A DNA stretch of 64,000 nucleotides from CAYFQB01 sp964345225. Its GTDB lineage: Bacteria > Nitrospirota > Thermodesulfovibrionia > Thermodesulfovibrionales > UBA6898. Made by a program: the position numbers and the translations under genes. The DNA is taken from the NCBI GenBank assembly GCA_964345225.1, contig CAYFQB010000053.1, positions 186,001 through 250,000 of the forward strand. Direction: 5' to 3'. Numbering within the stretch: the stretch's first letter is position 1; every line of letters starts with the position of its first letter. The notes beneath the pieces are model-generated. The model was not told where the DNA came from. It saw only the letters and a list, made by a program, of their open reading frames with translations, and did not search any database. Shown piece by piece: positions 1-8,700 of this stretch.

Positions 1-304
1 CACTCGAAACCTCTTTGCCTCTTATACCAACTGCTCCGATACTGTTAAATCCCTTGATATGTCCTCCTGAAATGCCGACAGAAACCGACTTAATCCTGGT
101 TCCAGAGAAAGACTCTCCTTCCTGGACAGCTTTTTTTATTGAATCCACAGTTGCATCTATGTTTATTATCGTCCCCTTTCTGATGCCTGTTGAAGAGGAT
201 GTTCCAACACCTATTACATCTACTCCTTTACTGTTAAGCTCAGCTACCACCACACAAACCTTTGTTGTGCCGACATCAAGGCCAACGATAATATCTGATC
301 CCAT
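1..304 (-). CDS. ftsA: Cell division protein FtsA, N-terminal part (cut by window edge)
   Basis: Only the first 101 or so residues are present; the gene runs off the left edge. The start shows the actin-fold phosphate-1 motif GLDVGTTKV at residues 8-16, followed by the TSSSTGIRKG segment and the SGGHIKGFNS region typical of the FtsA 1A/1C domains. FtsA is the ATP-binding actin homologue that tethers FtsZ to the membrane at the division ring. Its ATG overlaps the ftsQ stop by one base (TAATG), so it is translationally coupled as the last visible gene of the dcw cluster; ftsZ would be expected next, outside the window. Confidence 0.93.
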   Translation of the reverse strand, partial: MGSDIIVGLDVGTTKVCVVVAELNSKGVDVIGVGTSSSTGIRKGTIINIDATVDSIKKAVQEGESFSGTRIKSVSVGISGGHIKGFNSIGAVGIRGKEVSS

Positions 305-1080
305 TACTTAATTACCTCTTTCACGGGTTTAACAACTGCCCTATTTGCAAACCTTAAATCTATATAATCAACAAGAATGTTTCTCTTTTTTATTTCCTCC
401 TCCATCTCAATCAGTCTAAGAAGCTTGTCTTCGTAATCTCCTGCACCAACTTTTACCATAACGCCATCAAGATTCACTGTTATCTCCTGAGGTTTTAATG
501 CAATCACCTCAATATGATCCTTTTCAAGTAAAAGTCCTAAATCTTTTATAACTCGGACAAGGTTTAAGGCTTCTGTAAAAGCCTCTTTCTTCCTGAAAGG
601 GGTCCCTGATATTACAGGCAAAAACGGTATAGGGGTAACTTTCAGCTCCTGAAGCATCTTTCCCCTATCATCAATAATAAACAGACGTCCTTTTATATCA
701 AGAAGTGCAAAAGGTTTTGCCTCTCTTATAAGAATATGAAGTTTATCCGGAAATTCCTTTCTGACTGAAATATGCCTTATCCACGGGGACTCGATCATTT
801 TTTCGAATATTCTGTTGCTTGATATTGCTATCAGACTTTCACCGCCCTTCAGTCCTGCAAGATTCTTTAACTCTTCATCAGTTAGATGTTCATTGCCCGC
901 AAAAACAATTTCCTTCAGGTGAAAAGCCTGGTATACCGTAACTGAAGCAAAATAAATAAAGATAACAATTACAGTCACCGGAAATACCGTCAGAAAAAAG
1001 TACTTGATTATCAAAACAAGATTTAATTTCCTGCGCTTCTTTACAGTCATCTTTCTTTTGATCTTCCTGTTACCCCTCAT
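304..1080 (-). CDS. ftsQ: Cell division protein FtsQ/DivIB
   Basis: A 258-residue bitopic membrane protein: a very basic N-terminal cytoplasmic tail, one hydrophobic segment at about residues 23-47, then a POTRA domain (from [19 protein letters not shown]) and a beta domain. This is the standard architecture of FtsQ, which bridges early and late divisome proteins in the periplasm. I place the start at the ATG overlapping the ddl stop (ATGAGGGGTAA) rather than at the upstream ATG at 1140, because the upstream 20 residues lie wholly inside ddl and precede the basic tail. The gene sits between ddl and ftsA, the canonical position. Confidence 0.92.
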   Translation of the reverse strand: MRGNRKIKRKMTVKKRRKLNLVLIIKYFFLTVFPVTVIVIFIYFASVTVYQAFHLKEIVFAGNEHLTDEELKNLAGLKGGESLIAISSNRIFEKMIESPWIRHISVRKEFPDKLHILIREAKPFALLDIKGRLFIIDDRGKMLQELKVTPIPFLPVISGTPFRKKEAFTEALNLVRVIKDLGLLLEKDHIEVIALKPQEITVNLDGVMVKVGAGDYEDKLLRLIEMEEEIKKRNILVDYIDLRFANRAVVKPVKEVIK

Positions 1081-2092
1081 CAATGCCCTCCAGAATATCT
1101 TCCAGAAGCTCGGGGAATTCGAGACCGGACTGTTTTGCAATCTTTGGTAGCAGACTCGTCTCTGTCATTCCGGGAATTGTATTCACTTCTAGAACAAAAG
1201 GATTGCCAGCATTGTCAACTCTAAGATCAACCCTGGTTGCACCCATACAACCAAGTGCTTTATGGGCTGATAAAGCTACTTTCTTTGACTTCTTATACGC
1301 CTTTTCCCCGATCTGAGGGGGGAGAATGTATTCTGTCAGTCCTGCTGTATATTTTGCCCTATAGTTGTAGAATTCAAGAGATGGCCTAACCTCAACTCCT
1401 CCAAGAACCCTATTATTCAATATTCCAATATGTATCTCTTTCCCCTTGATATATTTCTCAACTATTGCGCTATTACCATAACAAAATGCATTATTAAGAG
1501 CCCTGCCAACCTTCGATTTATATCTGACGATCTCAACACCAATGCTTGAGCCTTCAGAAACAGGCTTAACAACCCATGGCATCCCGAAATCTATTAGTGA
1601 TGTGTAACGGGATATTAGTGACGGGTTTAGTCTGGATTTTTTGCTCTTGCCCGTAACTCGCCCAGCCCTATGCGGGTCTACTATCCTCGGCGAATTGCCT
1701 GATGCTGATAACTCATAACTCGAAACTATTTTAAATGGTGGAACAGGAATTCCATGGTACAGGAAAACCTTCTTCGACGCCTCCTTGTTCATAGAAAGGG
1801 CAGATGCAAGAACGCCTGATCCAGTATATCTAATACCCATTAACTCAAGCATGCCCTGTATTGCTCCGTTCTCACCATAACCGCCATGAAGGGCAATAAA
1901 AGCAATGTCTATCCGTTCTTTCTTTAAAACTTTACAGATGTCGTCCCCCACATCTATTGCAACAACATTGTAGTTAAGGGATTTAAGGGCTTTATATATT
2001 GCTTTTCCGCTTCTGAGAGAAATTTCCCTCTCAGATGATCTACCACCCATAAGAACACCTATTTTTCTGCTTTTAATTTTCCTTTTTCTCAT
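1070..2092 (-). CDS. ddl: D-alanine--D-alanine ligase with an inserted repeat-derived segment
   Basis: ATP-grasp ligase making the D-Ala-D-Ala dipeptide that MurF adds to the peptidoglycan precursor. Visible family motifs are [15 protein letters not shown] (15-29), [14 protein letters not shown] (67-80), [13 protein letters not shown] (174-186) and the C-terminal [15 protein letters not shown]. At 340 residues it is somewhat long for the family (usually about 305-320), and residues about 124-167 have no counterpart in ordinary Ddl, where the lid strand follows directly after VPPF. That stretch is encoded by 7-bp-periodic repeat sequence like that found between genes. The reading frame is intact and the motifs on both sides are preserved, so it is probably functional. 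It lies between murB and ftsQ. Confidence 0.93.
   Translation of the reverse strand: MRKRKIKSRKIGVLMGGRSSEREISLRSGKAIYKALKSLNYNVVAIDVGDDICKVLKKERIDIAFIALHGGYGENGAIQGMLELMGIRYTGSGVLASALSMNKEASKKVFLYHGIPVPPFKIVSSYELSASGNSPRIVDPHRAGRVTGKSKKSRLNPSLISRYTSLIDFGMPWVVKPVSEGSSIGVEIVRYKSKVGRALNNAFCYGNSAIVEKYIKGKEIHIGILNNRVLGGVEVRPSLEFYNYRAKYTAGLTEYILPPQIGEKAYKKSKKVALSAHKALGCMGATRVDLRVDNAGNPFVLEVNTIPGMTETSLLPKIAKQSGLEFPELLEDILEGIDEG
1592..1723. repeat. Heptamer-type repeat inserted inside ddl
   Basis: On the coding strand the segment starts with 7-bp units such as GTTTCGA, GTTATGA and GTTATCA, then continues into other repeat-like blocks, including a CGAGTTACGGG word shared with the intergenic repeat at about 2120. 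It encodes a 44-residue low-conservation insertion in Ddl. The boundaries are estimated from where Ddl-like protein sequence stops and resumes. Confidence 0.6.
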
Positions 2093-2099
2093 CTTATTG

Positions 2100-2262
2100 T
2101 CTGTCTTCTTACTCCTAACGAGTTACGGGTTTCGTGTTGCGAGTTGCACGTTGCATTTTCTTTTAGCATTCTGCGCTCTTCATTCTGCATTTTACTTTTC
2201 CTTTACCTGTCTTTAATTTCTGCCTACTGCTTACTGCCTACTCCTTACTTTTCACTCCCTGC
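2100..2262. repeat. 7-bp-periodic mosaic repeat between murB and ddl
   Basis: The gap is filled by successive heptamer families in one register: CGAGTTA, CGGGTTT, CGTGTTG, CGAGTTG, CACGTTG; then CATTCTG, CGCTCTT, CATTCTG, CATTTTA; then TGCCTAC, TGCTTAC, TGCCTAC, TCCTTAC. No open reading frame or terminator is evident. Similar blocks recur at 16360-16800, 19226-19515, 35700-35860, 54925-55160, 61785-61950 and 62320-62445. Confidence 0.85.
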
Positions 2263-2267
2263 GCCAT

Positions 2268-3191
2268 TTAGCTTCTACCTACCACCCTGATTTCAGGCTC
2301 AAGGGTGATACCGAATCTCTTATTTACCATTGATGAAACCTCATCCATAAGATTCAAGTAGTCAGAGGCTGTACCTCCACCCCTGTTTATAAAAAAATTT
2401 GCATGAACAGTACTGACTTCAACACCGCCTATCCTCATACCTTTGCATCCTGCCTCATCAATTATTTTGCCCGCTGATTCACCTCCTGGATTTTTAAAGA
2501 CACATCCTGCTGTTCTCTCTGAAATGGGTTGCTTCTGTCTTTTCTCTGCTAGAAATTCTTCTGTACGGGCTGATACTTCTTCTATCTCATCTCTTTTAAA
2601 CCTCATATTAGCACTCAAAACGATATCTCTATGAGATATATCTGACCTTCTGTATCCAAAGCCAAGCCCTTCAGCCTTGAACCTATCAAGTCTGCCATCG
2701 GAATCCATTATCGCAACCGAGGTAATAACATCCTTTATCTCATAGCCAAATGAACCTGCATTCCCACATATGGCACCACCTACTGTGCCGGGTATTCCGG
2801 CAAGACCTTCGGTGCCAGAATAGCCTTTCCCTTTACAAAAATTAACGAGTTTTTGCAAAGAGACTCCACCCTCCACAAATAAATCTGCATATCTGTTTCC
2901 CTCTTTGAGCACCTCTATCCTTTTGAAAGCCTTTATCGATATCACAGCTCCCTCGATACCGCTATCCCGAATAATGACATTGGTTCCGCCACCAAAAGGT
3001 AAGAAAGGCACATCCTTCTTCTTCAAAACTACTACAAGATTTCTCAGTGAAAGCGGATCATCCGGAACTAGCAAAAGATCTGCGCTCCCGCCTATTGATA
3101 CACTGGTATAATCTTTCATGGGTATGTCGAACTTTACATCTCCTTGATAGGTATCTTTAAAAATATCCTGCCATTCTTTCTGGCTAAGCAA
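2268..3191 (-). CDS. murB: UDP-N-acetylenolpyruvoylglucosamine reductase MurB
   Basis: FAD-dependent reductase producing UDP-MurNAc. The FAD-binding PCMH domain shows PFGGGTNVIIRD and GLAGIPGTVGGAICGNAGS; the C-terminal domain shows AGCVFKNPGG with the proton-donor position, HANFFIN and the final EPEIRVVG. I choose the TTG at 3191: it overlaps the murC stop by 8 bases and has a strong GGGAGG ribosome site seven bases upstream. The alternative ATG at 3233 lies 42 bases inside murC, with a purine run directly abutting it rather than at proper spacing, and would add 14 residues unlike MurB. The product is 307 residues, usual for the short MurB type. Confidence 0.93.
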   Translation of the reverse strand: MLSQKEWQDIFKDTYQGDVKFDIPMKDYTSVSIGGSADLLLVPDDPLSLRNLVVVLKKKDVPFLPFGGGTNVIIRDSGIEGAVISIKAFKRIEVLKEGNRYADLFVEGGVSLQKLVNFCKGKGYSGTEGLAGIPGTVGGAICGNAGSFGYEIKDVITSVAIMDSDGRLDRFKAEGLGFGYRRSDISHRDIVLSANMRFKRDEIEEVSARTEEFLAEKRQKQPISERTAGCVFKNPGGESAGKIIDEAGCKGMRIGGVEVSTVHANFFINRGGGTASDYLNLMDEVSSMVNKRFGITLEPEIRVVGRS

Positions 3192-4572
3192 CTTCCAGCC
3201 TCCCGATTGCTTTTTCCCCGAGCTTCCAGACATCCCCTGCCCCTAGTGTAAGCAGAATGTCCCCTTTTCTCACTTTTGAAATAACCTTATTTAAGGCTTC
3301 CTCCTTATTGGACGAATAAATGACATCATTATGTCCAGCTTTTTTGATCTTCTTTAAAAGTACTTTTGAAGTTATTTCCTTTATTGGAATTTCGCCCGCA
3401 GGGTAAATATCAATCAGCACTAAAGAATCCGAATCTCCAAAGGAGATGGCAAACTCATCCATTAAATCTGCAGTCCTTGAATATCTATGCGGCTGGAAAA
3501 TAACGAACAGCCTGCCTTTTTCACCAAGGTATTTCAGGTTTCTTTTAGCGGCCGAAATGGTTGCCCTTATCTCGGTGGGGTGATGGCCATAGTCATCATA
3601 AACCTTTATTCCCTTTGCCTCCCCTTTAAACTCAAACCTGCGCTGAATACCACTGAACGAGTTCAGCGCTTCTTTTATTACAGGAATCTCTATCTTTAGT
3701 TCCAGTGCAACAATAATGCACGCCAGGGTATTCAATACATTATGCAACCCGGGCAGAGGCAAAGAAAATCTGCCGAGATTTTTATTTCTGCATATCACAT
3801 CAAAACTTGTAGACATAAAACCATTCTGAATATCGGTAGCATAAATATCAGAAGATTCCGAAAGGCTGTAAGTCAGATATCTCCTGTGTATACCAGGTAT
3901 AAGTTCCCTGAGGTTTTTGTCTTCACTGCATATAAGAGAAACTCCATAAAAAGGGACTTTATTAATAAAAGACATAAAAGCATCCTTCAGTTTATCCATG
4001 GTTTTGAAAAAATCCATATGTTCTCTATCAATATTTGTCACAACGGCTATTGTGGGAGAGAGCTTTAAAAAGGAGCCATCGCTCTCATCAGCCTCAGCAA
4101 CTAAAAATTCACCCTGACCAAGTCTGGCATTACTTCCGATTGCTTTAAGCTTTCCTCCAATTACAATTGTTGGATCCAAACTGCCTTGTCCCAGTACAGT
4201 CGAAATAAGTGATGTCGTTGTCGTCTTGCCGTGTGAACCTGCGACTAAAATGCTGTACTTTAACCTGGCAAGTTCAGCAAGCATCTCAGCACGTGGTATA
4301 ACAGGGATAGAGTGTTTTTTTGCTGCTACAATCTCCGGGTTGTCATATGAAACCGCAGACGAGACAACCACAACATGAGCATTGCCAATATTTTCTTCCT
4401 TCTGGCCTATATATATCTTTATTCCCATTTCCTCTAGCCTTCTCGTTGTCTCTGTCTCTTTAATATCAGAACCTGTCACTTCATAGCCGAGATTACAAAT
4501 TACCTCTGCAATTCCTGACATACCAATTCCACCAATCCCTACAAAATGAATAGCCCTGTATTTTTCAAACAC
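3184..4572 (-). CDS. murC: UDP-N-acetylmuramate--L-alanine ligase MurC
   Basis: First amino acid ligase of the peptidoglycan stem peptide, adding L-Ala to UDP-MurNAc with ATP. The N-terminal Rossmann motif VGIGGIGMSGIAEV (11-24), the P-loop AGSHGKTTTT (111-120), and YDDYGHHPTEI with the conserved histidines are all present, in a 462-residue protein of normal length. The start is a GTG at 4572. It is separated from murG by 114 bases without an evident gene, and is coupled to murB by the 8-base overlap. Confidence 0.95.
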   Translation of the reverse strand: MFEKYRAIHFVGIGGIGMSGIAEVICNLGYEVTGSDIKETETTRRLEEMGIKIYIGQKEENIGNAHVVVVSSAVSYDNPEIVAAKKHSIPVIPRAEMLAELARLKYSILVAGSHGKTTTTSLISTVLGQGSLDPTIVIGGKLKAIGSNARLGQGEFLVAEADESDGSFLKLSPTIAVVTNIDREHMDFFKTMDKLKDAFMSFINKVPFYGVSLICSEDKNLRELIPGIHRRYLTYSLSESSDIYATDIQNGFMSTSFDVICRNKNLGRFSLPLPGLHNVLNTLACIIVALELKIEIPVIKEALNSFSGIQRRFEFKGEAKGIKVYDDYGHHPTEIRATISAAKRNLKYLGEKGRLFVIFQPHRYSRTADLMDEFAISFGDSDSLVLIDIYPAGEIPIKEITSKVLLKKIKKAGHNDVIYSSNKEEALNKVISKVRKGDILLTLGAGDVWKLGEKAIGRLEVA

Positions 4573-4686
4573 ACCATAGTCCTTTATAATTTAAAGCCGC
4601 AGTATGGTATCGCACCAGAATATCAGAGCAGTAATTAAAAAACTGCTGCCCGGCTGCACTTTTAATCTGCTGCTCTACTTTTATAT

Positions 4687-5784
4687 TCACTTTTGCCTAA
4701 CCATACTCTCTGCTATATTAACTATCTTGCTGCATGCATCAGGCCTCCCAAGCCCTCTGCTTGCCCTCTGCATGTCAATCCTTATTGAACCTTTTTCATA
4801 CATCTCTTTTATGTAATTCGCTACCGTATCACCTTTCAGATCTTTATCGAGAATCACAAAGGCAGCACCCATTTCCTTTAATTTCATGGCATTCATTTCC
4901 TGATGTCTGCCTGCAGCATATGGATATGGTATCAATATAGCCGGTTTTCCAAGAGATGTAATTTCGGCAAGAGTGGTTGCTCCCGCCCTTGAGATAACTA
5001 CATCTGCCATGGCATAAGCTTCTGCCATCTGGTATATAAAAGGTGCCACTGTTCCCTTAAAACCTGCTTTTCTGTATGCCTCACGCACGTCTTTATAGTC
5101 CCTGTAACCTGTTTGATGCAGAAATTGAACCTTTTCTTTCAGATCGGTCATATAATTCAGGGCATTGACAATCGCCATGTTAATGGAACTTGCGCCTGAA
5201 CTACCCCCAAATACGAAAACCGTGAACAAATCTTGATCAAGTGTGAAAAGTCTGTATGCAGACTCACGTTCACCTTTGAGTATTTTTGTCCTTATCGGGT
5301 TGCCTGTGAGTAATGTCTTTCCCAAAGGGAAAAAAGAAAGACTTTCCTGGTAAGTTATACATATTCTCTTTGCAAATCTGCCCAGTATTCTGTTTGTAAG
5401 TCCTGGCACTGAATTCTGCTCGTGTATTAAAGTCGGGATTGATTTCAAACTTGCAAGAAAAACAACAGCACCTGATGCATAACCTCCTACGCCTATCACG
5501 ATATCCGGCAAAACAACCTTCAAAATCCTGTATGAATCTATTACAGACAGAATCAATTTCCCAACTGCTTTTATTTTTCTGAATAAAGACATCCCTGTAA
5601 TTCCCTCTGACCTTAAAAACTTTATTGGATATCCCTCTCTGGGAATTATTCTTGCCTCTATCCCGTGCTCCGTACCAACAAACAACACTTCTGTATTGAT
5701 ATCCCTCCTTTTAAATTCTTCTGCCAATGCCAGTCCAGGGAAAAGGTGTCCGCCTGTTCCACCACCGGCTATCATTACCTTCAA
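4687..5784 (-). CDS. murG: MurG glycosyltransferase (lipid II synthesis)
   Basis: Peripheral membrane GT-B enzyme that adds GlcNAc from UDP-GlcNAc to lipid I, giving lipid II. The first glycine-rich loop GGGTGGHLFPG (7-17), the second loop VFGGSSGASSIN, HEQNSVPG and the UDP-GlcNAc-binding SRAGATTLAEI segment are visible. Length 365 is standard. Its ATG overlaps the ftsW stop by four bases, indicating coupled translation. Confidence 0.95.
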   Translation of the reverse strand: MKVMIAGGGTGGHLFPGLALAEEFKRRDINTEVLFVGTEHGIEARIIPREGYPIKFLRSEGITGMSLFRKIKAVGKLILSVIDSYRILKVVLPDIVIGVGGYASGAVVFLASLKSIPTLIHEQNSVPGLTNRILGRFAKRICITYQESLSFFPLGKTLLTGNPIRTKILKGERESAYRLFTLDQDLFTVFVFGGSSGASSINMAIVNALNYMTDLKEKVQFLHQTGYRDYKDVREAYRKAGFKGTVAPFIYQMAEAYAMADVVISRAGATTLAEITSLGKPAILIPYPYAAGRHQEMNAMKLKEMGAAFVILDKDLKGDTVANYIKEMYEKGSIRIDMQRASRGLGRPDACSKIVNIAESMVRQK

Positions 5785-6989
5785 TTTCTATATCCCTTCT
5801 TTTTATATATATTCCTCCTTGCTAATCTCCTGACATTAATATAATTGTTTTTTGATCTTGATGTATTTTCATCACCCTTTGATATTCTGAGAAGGATCCC
5901 TACAGCTAACATGTTCACTAAAAGCGCTGAGCCACCGTAGCTCATAAATGGCAATGGCAGCCCCTTTGTAGGAACTAGTCCGGTTACAACAGCAAAGTTT
6001 ATCAGCGCCTGAATAGATATCATAAGGGAAAGGCCATAAGCGAGATAATAAACAAACTGGTCTTTTGATCTGTTTGCTATCAAGATGCACCTTACAAACA
6101 GGAACATAAAAAGTGCAATTATAACAGACACCCCTATTAAACCGAGTTCTTCTCCCACAAGACAGAAAATAAAATCCGTATGAGACGCCGGCAAAAAAGA
6201 GAGTTTTTGTTTTGATTCACCGAGACCCAGACCTGTCAGCCCTCCACTCCCGAGTGCGATAAAAGACTGTATGAGTTGAAATCCGCTTCCCTGAGGATCT
6301 TTCCAGGGGTCAAGGAATGAAATAATCCTCTTCAGACGATATGGTTCCATGATAAGTTTATAGATAACGGGGATAGAGAGTAACAGAACAGAAACAATGT
6401 ATTTAATCCTCATTCCTGATATGAAAAGCATGGCAAACACCAGAAGTGCAAGGCTCATCGCCGCTCCAAAATCAGGCTGTTTCAGGAATAAAATCTGAAA
6501 CAGCACCATAACCAGCAATGGCTTTACAAATGAGGCAAACCTTTCCGTGTTGTACTCAGGCATTGACAAGTGCCTTGCAAGGTATATTACTATTGCAAGT
6601 TTCACAAACTCAGAAGGCTGAAACGTCGTAGGCCAGAGTCTTATCCATCTTTTCGCTCCTCCGGCAGATACTCCTATATAGGGGAAAAATACAAGTATCA
6701 AAAGGACAAAAGAGAAAATAAGCAGAGGTACTGCCATTTTTTTGAGCATTGACGGTCTTACTTTATAAATAAAGAACATCGAGATAACTCCCAAGGCCAT
6801 CGTAAAGATATGTCTCTTGAAATAATAGAATTCTGTTATTTTATTCTTTGCAATCTGCTGGGTCATAACTGAGGTAGAGCTGTAAATCATAAGCGCTCCA
6901 AACAGCAGAAGAAACAGCATTAAAAACAACAGAATCTTATCGTATGTTTTTGCAATCGGTATCCTGGTGTCTGATAACTGGCTATTCAC
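5781..6989 (-). CDS. ftsW: SEDS glycosyltransferase FtsW
   Basis: Polytopic membrane protein of about ten helices, 402 residues, of the SEDS (RodA/FtsW) family that polymerises lipid II at the septum together with FtsI. Hallmarks are FQPSEFVKLA, KQPDFGAA with the catalytic aspartate, the HTDFIFCLVGEELG segment and PFMSYGGSALLVN near the end. The start is GTG at 6989. Position between murD and murG in a dcw cluster supports FtsW rather than RodA. Confidence 0.93.
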   Translation of the reverse strand: MNSQLSDTRIPIAKTYDKILLFLMLFLLLFGALMIYSSTSVMTQQIAKNKITEFYYFKRHIFTMALGVISMFFIYKVRPSMLKKMAVPLLIFSFVLLILVFFPYIGVSAGGAKRWIRLWPTTFQPSEFVKLAIVIYLARHLSMPEYNTERFASFVKPLLVMVLFQILFLKQPDFGAAMSLALLVFAMLFISGMRIKYIVSVLLLSIPVIYKLIMEPYRLKRIISFLDPWKDPQGSGFQLIQSFIALGSGGLTGLGLGESKQKLSFLPASHTDFIFCLVGEELGLIGVSVIIALFMFLFVRCILIANRSKDQFVYYLAYGLSLMISIQALINFAVVTGLVPTKGLPLPFMSYGGSALLVNMLAVGILLRISKGDENTSRSKNNYINVRRLARRNIYKKKGYRN

Positions 6990-7054
6990 CGTTTACCCCG
7001 CCCATACTACAAACTAAGAATTTAAAATTTACAATTTCTAAAATAAAAATCATC

Positions 7055-7098
7055 TAATATCTCAATCTCCAAAATTCAATTTTCAATATTCAATTTTA
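7055..7098. repeat. Heptamer run spanning the murD stop codon
   Basis: On the murD coding strand the units ATTGAAT, ATTGAAA, ATTGAAT, TTTGGAG and ATTGAGA follow each other in register, so the final residues and the stop codon of murD are supplied by repeat sequence. The same heptamer family appears at 16360-16800, 54925-55160 and 61785-61950. Confidence 0.65.
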
Positions 7099-8680
7099 AG
7101 AGTTCCATGACTATTTTCTTGAACTGTCTGCCCCTGTCCTCAAAATCCTGAAACATATCGAAGCTTGCACAAGCAGGCGATAGAAGCACAACATCTCCCT
7201 TATCTGCAATGTCATGTGATACTTTTACGGCCTCATTAAGATCTTTAGCCATAATTGTCTCTTTAAGATCGCCTAAGACACTCCTTATTTTTCCGCCTGC
7301 CTCACCGATCAATACAAGTGCTTTCACCTTCTCTTCAACTGAATTTCTCAATATAGAAAAATCACCTGCCTTATCCCTGCCTCCTGCAATTAATATCAGG
7401 GGCTCCTGAAAACTTTCGATGGATTTAAGAACCGCACCGACATTAGTACCCTTTGAATCATTAAAGTACTTTACCCCATCGATTTCCCTGACAAATTCGA
7501 GTCTGTGCTCAAGACCTTCAAATTCTTTAAGCGATTCTATCACTGCCTTAAGAGGGCAGTTTGCAAGGAGAGCCATGGCTGAAGCAGCCATGGCATTCTC
7601 CAGGTTATGGACTCCTTTAATCTTTATTTCTTCTTCACCAATAAACGGAAAATGAGAATCATATCCTGTAACCCGCGGCATATTGCAATGAATTTTCCCA
7701 TCTGAGCAATAAATACCTTTAACCTTATTTTTTCGGCTAAAGTACAACATTTTTGGTTTTTTAATTCTTACTCCTAACTTCTCATCCGTTACTTTCATTA
7801 CTTCAGGGTCATCTGCATTAAGCACAAGATGATCTATATCCTGTTGATTAATAAATATCTGTGCCTTTGCATTGCTGTATTCAGACATAGAATAGTATCT
7901 GTCAAGATGATCGGGGGTAATATTAAGTATAGATGCAATATGCGGCCTGAATTTATCTATAGCCTCAAGCTGAAAACTTGAGACTTCGACTACAATAAAA
8001 TCTACTGATAATCGTTCTGAATTGCGGGACTTCGGCGAGTTCAGTTGAGCCGTTCCGGTTTGCGAGTTATTAATCCCCCCTCTTTCAAATCCCCCCTCAC
8101 CCCCCTTTACATAAGGGGGGACGGAGGAATTATTGGGGGATAAGGGGGGATTTGCCCTGCAACTCGTAACTATTTTATATATTTCCCCGGTCAGAGCACT
8201 TCCTATGTTCCCGGCAAGAATGGTTTTAAAACCACCTTTTCTCATCATGTAATCAAGAAGTGTTGTTGTTGTCGATTTTCCATTGCTACCTGTAACTGCC
8301 AAAAAATATGGTGACGAGTCTTTGTTTTTACCTGGAACTTGCAACCCGTATCTCGAAACTATTTGAAAAGCAAGCTCAAGTTCACCCAAAACAGGAATGC
8401 CATTTGCCTTTGCAGATTGGATCGGTTTTATATCGAGGGGAACTCCTGGGCTCACTACTATCATATCTGCAGACTTAAAAATATCATCTGGATGACCTTG
8501 CAGAGCAAGCCTTATAGAAGGTGCAAGCATCTTTATCGAATCAATCAATTCATCCTCATGCTTCATGTCTGTAACAGTAACTTCTGCTCCCATTTCTGAA
8601 AGAAGATTTGCAGCCCCTGTCCCACTTTTTGCAAGTCCGACAACAGTCACTTTTTTACCCTTTAACTCCATCCTCTCCAT
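7076..8680 (-). CDS. murD: UDP-N-acetylmuramoylalanine--D-glutamate ligase MurD with two repeat-derived insertions
   Basis: Adds D-glutamate to UDP-MurNAc-L-Ala. The P-loop TGSNGKSTTT is at residues 130-139, VEVSSFQLE follows the second insertion, and the C-terminal domain has FNDSKGTN and LSPACASFDMF. At 534 residues it is about 80 longer than usual. The excess is residues about 110-124 and 171-226, both encoded by repeat sequence, the second containing the proline/glycine-rich PPLSPN and KGGEGGF pair. The last codons and stop (LKLNIEN) also fall in an ATTGAAA-type heptamer run. I use the ATG at 8680, 20 bases after mraY; an earlier ATG at 8758 lies inside mraY and is unlikely. Confidence 0.92.
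   Translation of the reverse strand: MERMELKGKKVTVVGLAKSGTGAANLLSEMGAEVTVTDMKHEDELIDSIKMLAPSIRLALQGHPDDIFKSADMIVVSPGVPLDIKPIQSAKANGIPVLGELELAFQIVSRYGLQVPGKNKDSSPYFLAVTGSNGKSTTTTLLDYMMRKGGFKTILAGNIGSALTGEIYKIVTSCRANPPLSPNNSSVPPYVKGGEGGFERGGINNSQTGTAQLNSPKSRNSERLSVDFIVVEVSSFQLEAIDKFRPHIASILNITPDHLDRYYSMSEYSNAKAQIFINQQDIDHLVLNADDPEVMKVTDEKLGVRIKKPKMLYFSRKNKVKGIYCSDGKIHCNMPRVTGYDSHFPFIGEEEIKIKGVHNLENAMAASAMALLANCPLKAVIESLKEFEGLEHRLEFVREIDGVKYFNDSKGTNVGAVLKSIESFQEPLILIAGGRDKAGDFSILRNSVEEKVKALVLIGEAGGKIRSVLGDLKETIMAKDLNEAVKVSHDIADKGDVVLLSPACASFDMFQDFEDRGRQFKKIVMELLKLNIEN
8003..8170. repeat. Composite repeat inserted in murD (G-run/C-run palindrome plus CTTCGGCGAG element)
   Basis: The coding strand carries facing runs CCCCCCTTATGTAAAGGGGGG flanked by further C6 and G6 blocks, giving strong self-complementarity and the peptide words PPLSPN and KGGEGGF, a type of in-frame repeat I know from many bacterial genomes. 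Next to it is ACTTCGGCGAGTTCAGTTGA, closely matching ACTTCGGCGAGCTCAGTCGA at about 16411, a different repeat. Together they add about 56 residues to MurD without a frameshift. Confidence 0.7.
8309..8353. repeat. Short heptamer repeat inserted in murD before the P-loop
   Basis: Coding-strand units CGAGATA, CGGGTTG, CAAGTTC and CAGGTAA are in 7-bp register and resemble the CGAGTTA/CGGGTTT units upstream of ddl. They encode about 15 extra residues just before the Mur ligase P-loop. Confidence 0.5.
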
Positions 8681-8700
8681 ATTCTGCTCTCTGCCCTTTA

